9,274 nt of DNA from JBECKQ01 sp040235375 (lineage in GTDB: Bacteria > Planctomycetota > Phycisphaerae > UBA1845): assembly GCA_040235375.1 (NCBI GenBank), contig JBECKQ010000227.1:1-9274 (forward strand), written 5' to 3'. Positions 6,951-9,274 of the stretch are shown here, one piece after another. The stretch's first letter is position 1. Each line of letters opens with the position of its first letter. The notes beneath the pieces are model-generated. The model was not told where the DNA came from. It ran no database searches and saw only the letters and a program-made list of their open reading frames with translations. Both the position numbers and the translations under genes were made by a program.

Positions 6951-8657
6951 TCAATCCGGCAGGGCGTTCAGCTCCTTTTCGACCGCGTCGATGAGCGGGG
7001 CCAGCGTGTCGTGGCCGAAGTCGAAGCGGACGCCGGCCGCCTTGAACAGTTCGGGCAAGGGCTTCGAGCCGCCGAGGGCCAAGGCGCGGCGATAAGCCGC
7101 GACCGCCCCGGCGGCGTCGCGCTTCGCGTTCTGCCACACTTGCAGGGCGCCAAGCTGGGCGATGGCGTATTCCACGTAATAGAAAGGCACCTCGAACAGG
7201 TGCAGTTGACGGTGCCAGCCGCAGCGCAGGGCGTCTTCGTAGCCGCTGTAGTCGATGCCCCCGCCGAAACGCTGCTCCAGCGCCAGCCACTGTTGCGTGC
7301 GCTGCTCGTGCGTGTGGCCGGGATGCGTGTATATCCAGTGCTGGAAGGCGTCGATCGTCGCCACCCAGGGGAAAAGCTTGATGATCCCTTCGAGTTGCTT
7401 GCGCTGCGCCCGCGCCAGGTCCGCGCCCTTGTAGGCCACGTCCAGGTGATTCAAGGCGAGCAACTCCATTGACATCGATGCGACCTCGCAGAACTCGATG
7501 GGGGCGCTGCGATAGTCCAGCAGCTCTTCGCCACGCGTGGCATAGGCGTGGAACGAATGGCCGCCCTCGTGCAACAACGTTTCGAGATCGCGGTGCAGCC
7601 CGACGGCGTTCATGAAGATGAACGGGTGCCGTGACTCATCATACGTCGATTGATAGCCGCCCGGGGCCTTGCCCTTGCGGCTATCGAGGTCGAGGAAGCC
7701 GTTGGTCACCATGTCGCCGAACTGCTTGCTGAGCTTGGGATCGACGCGCGTGAAGATCTTGCTGCACAGGCCGGTCAGCTCGTCCACCGACTCGAATGGC
7801 CGGAGCGGGTCGCGACCCTTCTCATCGACGGCTACGTCCCATGGCCGGAGCGTGTCGACGCCCAGATTGTCTTTGCGCCGTTCGTTCAGGCGGCGGACAG
7901 CGGGTACGGCCGTCTGCTCGATCGCATCGTGAAATCGCAGGCAGTCCTCCGGCGTGTAATCGAACCGCTGGTACGCGCGGAACGCATATTCGCGATAGTC
8001 CGGCAGGTCGGCGTTCGCGGCGAGCTGGCCGCGCAGGGCGATCAGCTTGTCGAAGATCTTGTCGAGCTCGTCGCGATCCTGAAGCCGGCGCTTCGAGACG
8101 AGCTCCCAGGCCTCCTGGCGGACGGCGCGGTCGGGCCGCTCGAGGTAGACGGCCATCTGCTGAAGCGTCTGCTCACGGCCGTCGTATTCGACGGTCATGG
8201 CGCCGCAGACTTTCTGATACGCCTGGGCAAGCTTGGTCTGCTCGGTCAGCAGCGGCACGTTTTCGTCGCGGTAGAGATCGACGGCGGCCCGCGTGCTGCG
8301 GTCGAGCACGAAGTAGCGGTCCTTGGGCAGCTTCGCCGCTACGGGAGAATCGACGTACTTGAGGTTCAGCTTGTGCCACAGCGGGCGACACTTGGGCACA
8401 ACCTCTTCGACGTATTGCAGGTATCGCTTTTCGAGCTCTTCGTCGTCGGTATGGCACGTCATCCGAACGTAGCGGTCGGTACGCTCTTCGGAGATGCAGG
8501 CGGCCAGTTCGCTCGAGTCGAGAAGCCATTGCTCGAGCGCCGCGGGCGTGGACACGTCGCGCTGGAGAAGGTCATTGAAGTAGGGCTCGATCTTTTCAAA
8601 GGCATCAAGCGGTTGGCCTTTCTGCACGAACCGGCGGGCGAATTCTGCCTGTGTCAT
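6951..8657 (-). CDS. pepF: M3-family oligoendopeptidase F-like zinc metallopeptidase
   Basis: This 568-residue protein is a peptidase family M3 (M3B, PepF-like) enzyme, slightly shorter than the usual 600 or so. The zinc site is complete: HEGGH at 363-367 (His363 and His367 as ligands, Glu364 as catalytic base), and 24 residues further IEFCEVASMSMELL supplies the expected third ligand Glu391 and the conserved Glu398. Other family features are the FDYTPEDCLRFHD stretch before the catalytic core, HPGHTHEQR after it, and FYYVEYAIAQLGALQ from about residue 492. There is no signal peptide, so it should act in the cytoplasm on short peptides of roughly 7-17 residues, typically in peptide turnover. 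The ATG at 8657 has GGAG five bases upstream. It converges on the monooxygenase gene and diverges from rpoN. The family assignment is firm; the physiological substrate is not known. Confidence 0.93.
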   Translation of the reverse strand: MTQAEFARRFVQKGQPLDAFEKIEPYFNDLLQRDVSTPAALEQWLLDSSELAACISEERTDRYVRMTCHTDDEELEKRYLQYVEEVVPKCRPLWHKLNLKYVDSPVAAKLPKDRYFVLDRSTRAAVDLYRDENVPLLTEQTKLAQAYQKVCGAMTVEYDGREQTLQQMAVYLERPDRAVRQEAWELVSKRRLQDRDELDKIFDKLIALRGQLAANADLPDYREYAFRAYQRFDYTPEDCLRFHDAIEQTAVPAVRRLNERRKDNLGVDTLRPWDVAVDEKGRDPLRPFESVDELTGLCSKIFTRVDPKLSKQFGDMVTNGFLDLDSRKGKAPGGYQSTYDESRHPFIFMNAVGLHRDLETLLHEGGHSFHAYATRGEELLDYRSAPIEFCEVASMSMELLALNHLDVAYKGADLARAQRKQLEGIIKLFPWVATIDAFQHWIYTHPGHTHEQRTQQWLALEQRFGGGIDYSGYEDALRCGWHRQLHLFEVPFYYVEYAIAQLGALQVWQNAKRDAAGAVAAYRRALALGGSKPLPELFKAAGVRFDFGHDTLAPLIDAVEKELNALPD

Positions 8658-8662
8658 GATAT

Positions 8663-8666
8663 CTCC
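8663..8666 (-). promoter_or_regulatory. Ribosome binding site of pepF
   Basis: On the minus strand, GGAG lies 5 bases before the ATG at 8657, supporting that start. Confidence 0.65.
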
Positions 8667-8762
8667 AGTCTATGGGTTGGCGGCCAGTGCTGTTCGCAGG
8701 CCGGCAATCCGATCGGCAACGAGGTCGTCGTGACCGGTTCGTCGCCGTGTCCGCGCGAAGGG

Positions 8763-8792
8763 ATCGTATGCGACATGCGGGATATCAGGCAA
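8763..8792 (-). promoter_or_regulatory. Candidate pepF promoter
   Basis: On the minus strand, TTGCCT (8792-8787) and TACGAT (8768-8763) are 18 bases apart, each matching consensus at 4 of 6 positions. The leader to pepF would be about 100 bases. The -35 lies mostly within the inverted copy of the GACTTGCC octamer, so a protein bound there could block it. It is a weak match. Confidence 0.25.
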
Positions 8793-8853
8793 GTCGCGCG
8801 ACCGCCCGTCGGTTATTGCCCGACTGCAGCGGACGACTTGCCGCGGACTTGCC
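8788..8853. repeat. Three-copy GACTTGCC octamer cluster, possible operator
   Basis: GACTTGCC occurs at 8835-8842 and 8846-8853 as direct repeats with an 11-base period, about one helical turn. It occurs a third time inverted as GGCAAGTC at 8788-8795. The inverted copy can pair with either direct copy over 9 bases: 8788-8796 with 8834-8842, or 8787-8795 with 8846-8854. The spacing and orientation suggest a regulator binding site; no regulator gene is visible in the window. Confidence 0.4.
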
Positions 8854-8920
8854 TCGAAGTTTCGCGGTTGGCGCTGTCGGCGTGAGCCCTCGCGCACACC
8901 GAGAATTCGCGCCGTTTCGA

Positions 8921-8929
8921 TGTTATAAT
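8921..8929 (+). promoter_or_regulatory. Extended -10 promoter for rpoN
   Basis: TGTTATAAT is a perfect extended -10 element (TG, one base, TATAAT) in otherwise GC-rich DNA. No good -35 is seen 16-18 bases upstream, which extended -10 promoters can tolerate. Transcription would start near 8936, giving a leader of about 115 bases to the ATG at 9051. Confidence 0.55.
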
Positions 8930-8935
8930 GCATTA
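8926..8935. repeat. Perfect 10-bp palindrome on the rpoN -10 box
   Basis: TAATGCATTA is its own reverse complement. It covers the last four bases of the -10 box and runs to just before the expected transcription start. It could be an operator or a chance AT-rich palindrome. Confidence 0.35.
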
Positions 8936-9050
8936 AGGGCAAGCCGGGAGAGGTTGCACGCAGTGCTTGAAACTGGGATCATCTTCCGGGGATGCGCAGC
9001 CGATGCGGAATATAGGACGACCGCAAGGATAGGCGCTGGCAACGGACGAA

Positions 9051-9274
9051 ATGGCTCAATCGCTTTCACAATCACTCGGCCAGTACATGCGCCTGGAGCA
9101 GAAGCTGACACCGCAGCTCATCCAGTCCATGAGCATTCTGCAGCTCAACAGCATGGCGCTGGAGAACCGGGTGGGCGAAGAGCTGGAGAAGAATTTCGCC
9201 CTCGAGCCCGTCGAGTCCACCGGCGAGCCGGGCGACGCGGCTGCGCCGCCCGAGCCGGGCGACGGCGATGGTGA
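9051..9274 (+). CDS. rpoN: RNA polymerase sigma-54 factor, N-terminal part (cut by window edge)
   Basis: The 74 codons present encode region I of sigma-54, the part that contacts core polymerase and the AAA+ activators and keeps the open complex shut until ATP-driven remodelling. It shows the expected Gln/Leu/Met-rich pattern: QSLSQSLGQYMRLEQKLTPQ at about 3-22, then the LIQSMSILQL stretch (23-32), and the acidic end near residues 45-55 passing into a Pro/Gly/Asp/Glu-rich linker (region II). The core-binding, DNA-binding and RpoN-box regions lie beyond the window. The ATG at 9051 has only GGA at 9044-9046 as a weak ribosome site, but an in-frame TAG at 9030-9032 and the fit to sigma-54 N-termini leave no better start. 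Transcription is probably from the extended -10 at 8921-8929. It diverges from pepF. Confidence 0.9.
   Translation, partial: MAQSLSQSLGQYMRLEQKLTPQLIQSMSILQLNSMALENRVGEELEKNFALEPVESTGEPGDAAAPPEPGDGDG

Larger units (their letters stand above)
8658..9050. other. 393-bp divergent intergenic region between pepF and rpoN
   Basis: I find no convincing gene. A 90-codon minus-strand frame (8670-8942) begins with TTG inside the rpoN promoter and has no recognised motif. The region holds a three-copy octamer (8788-8853), a possible pepF promoter and a strong extended -10 for rpoN. The rpoN frame has an in-frame stop at 9030-9032, which bounds that gene's start. Confidence 0.6.

Noticed and set aside
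7650..8885. 411-codon open frame on the plus strand opposite pepF
   Set aside because: It is antisense to a peptidase with complete zinc-site motifs and shows no family features or credible start site.
8670..8942. 90-codon minus-strand frame just upstream of pepF
   Set aside because: It starts at a TTG lying within the rpoN promoter, has no Shine-Dalgarno sequence or motif, and overlaps the repeat cluster. A small protein cannot be excluded, but nothing supports one.

Overview
The window is GC-rich bacterial DNA from the chromosome of a free-living, non-photosynthetic organism. I favour a Planctomycetes-type bacterium. The reasons are the mix of a fused sucrose-phosphate synthase/phosphatase, a plant-like sucrose synthase, an M3 oligoendopeptidase and a sigma-54 factor with a glutamine/leucine-rich start, together with the high GC. 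This placement is inferred from the look of the proteins; no marker gene in the window proves it.

Layout. Positions 1-564 (+) hold the 3' part of a PfkB-family sugar kinase, probably a fructokinase. A 375-bp non-coding stretch follows, then two overlapping genes: a bidomain sucrose-phosphate synthase/phosphatase (940-3102) and a full-length sucrose synthase (3095-5485). After a 144-bp gap with a weak hairpin comes a class A FAD-dependent monooxygenase (5630-6904) of unknown substrate. It converges, across a 46-bp gap, on an oligoendopeptidase F-like metallopeptidase on the minus strand (6951-8657). A 393-bp divergent intergenic region then carries a three-copy octamer repeat and an extended -10 promoter. 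The window ends in the first 74 codons of rpoN (9051 onward, +).

How the genes fit together. The first three genes can encode a closed sucrose cycle. Sucrose-phosphate synthase makes sucrose-6-phosphate from NDP-glucose and fructose-6-phosphate, and its C-terminal HAD domain would dephosphorylate it. Sucrose synthase reversibly splits sucrose with NDP into NDP-glucose and fructose, and the sugar kinase returns fructose to fructose-6-phosphate. Similar clustering is known in other non-photosynthetic bacteria that use sucrose as a compatible solute or carbon/energy store. The monooxygenase, peptidase and sigma factor show no clear functional link to sucrose.

Points most worth a second look are substitutions in the phosphatase domain of the fused enzyme, the GACTTGCC octamer cluster between pepF and rpoN, and the palindrome sitting on the rpoN -10 box. 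I found no tRNA, rRNA, CRISPR array, insertion sequence or integrase. I also found no clearly undescribed multi-gene system.
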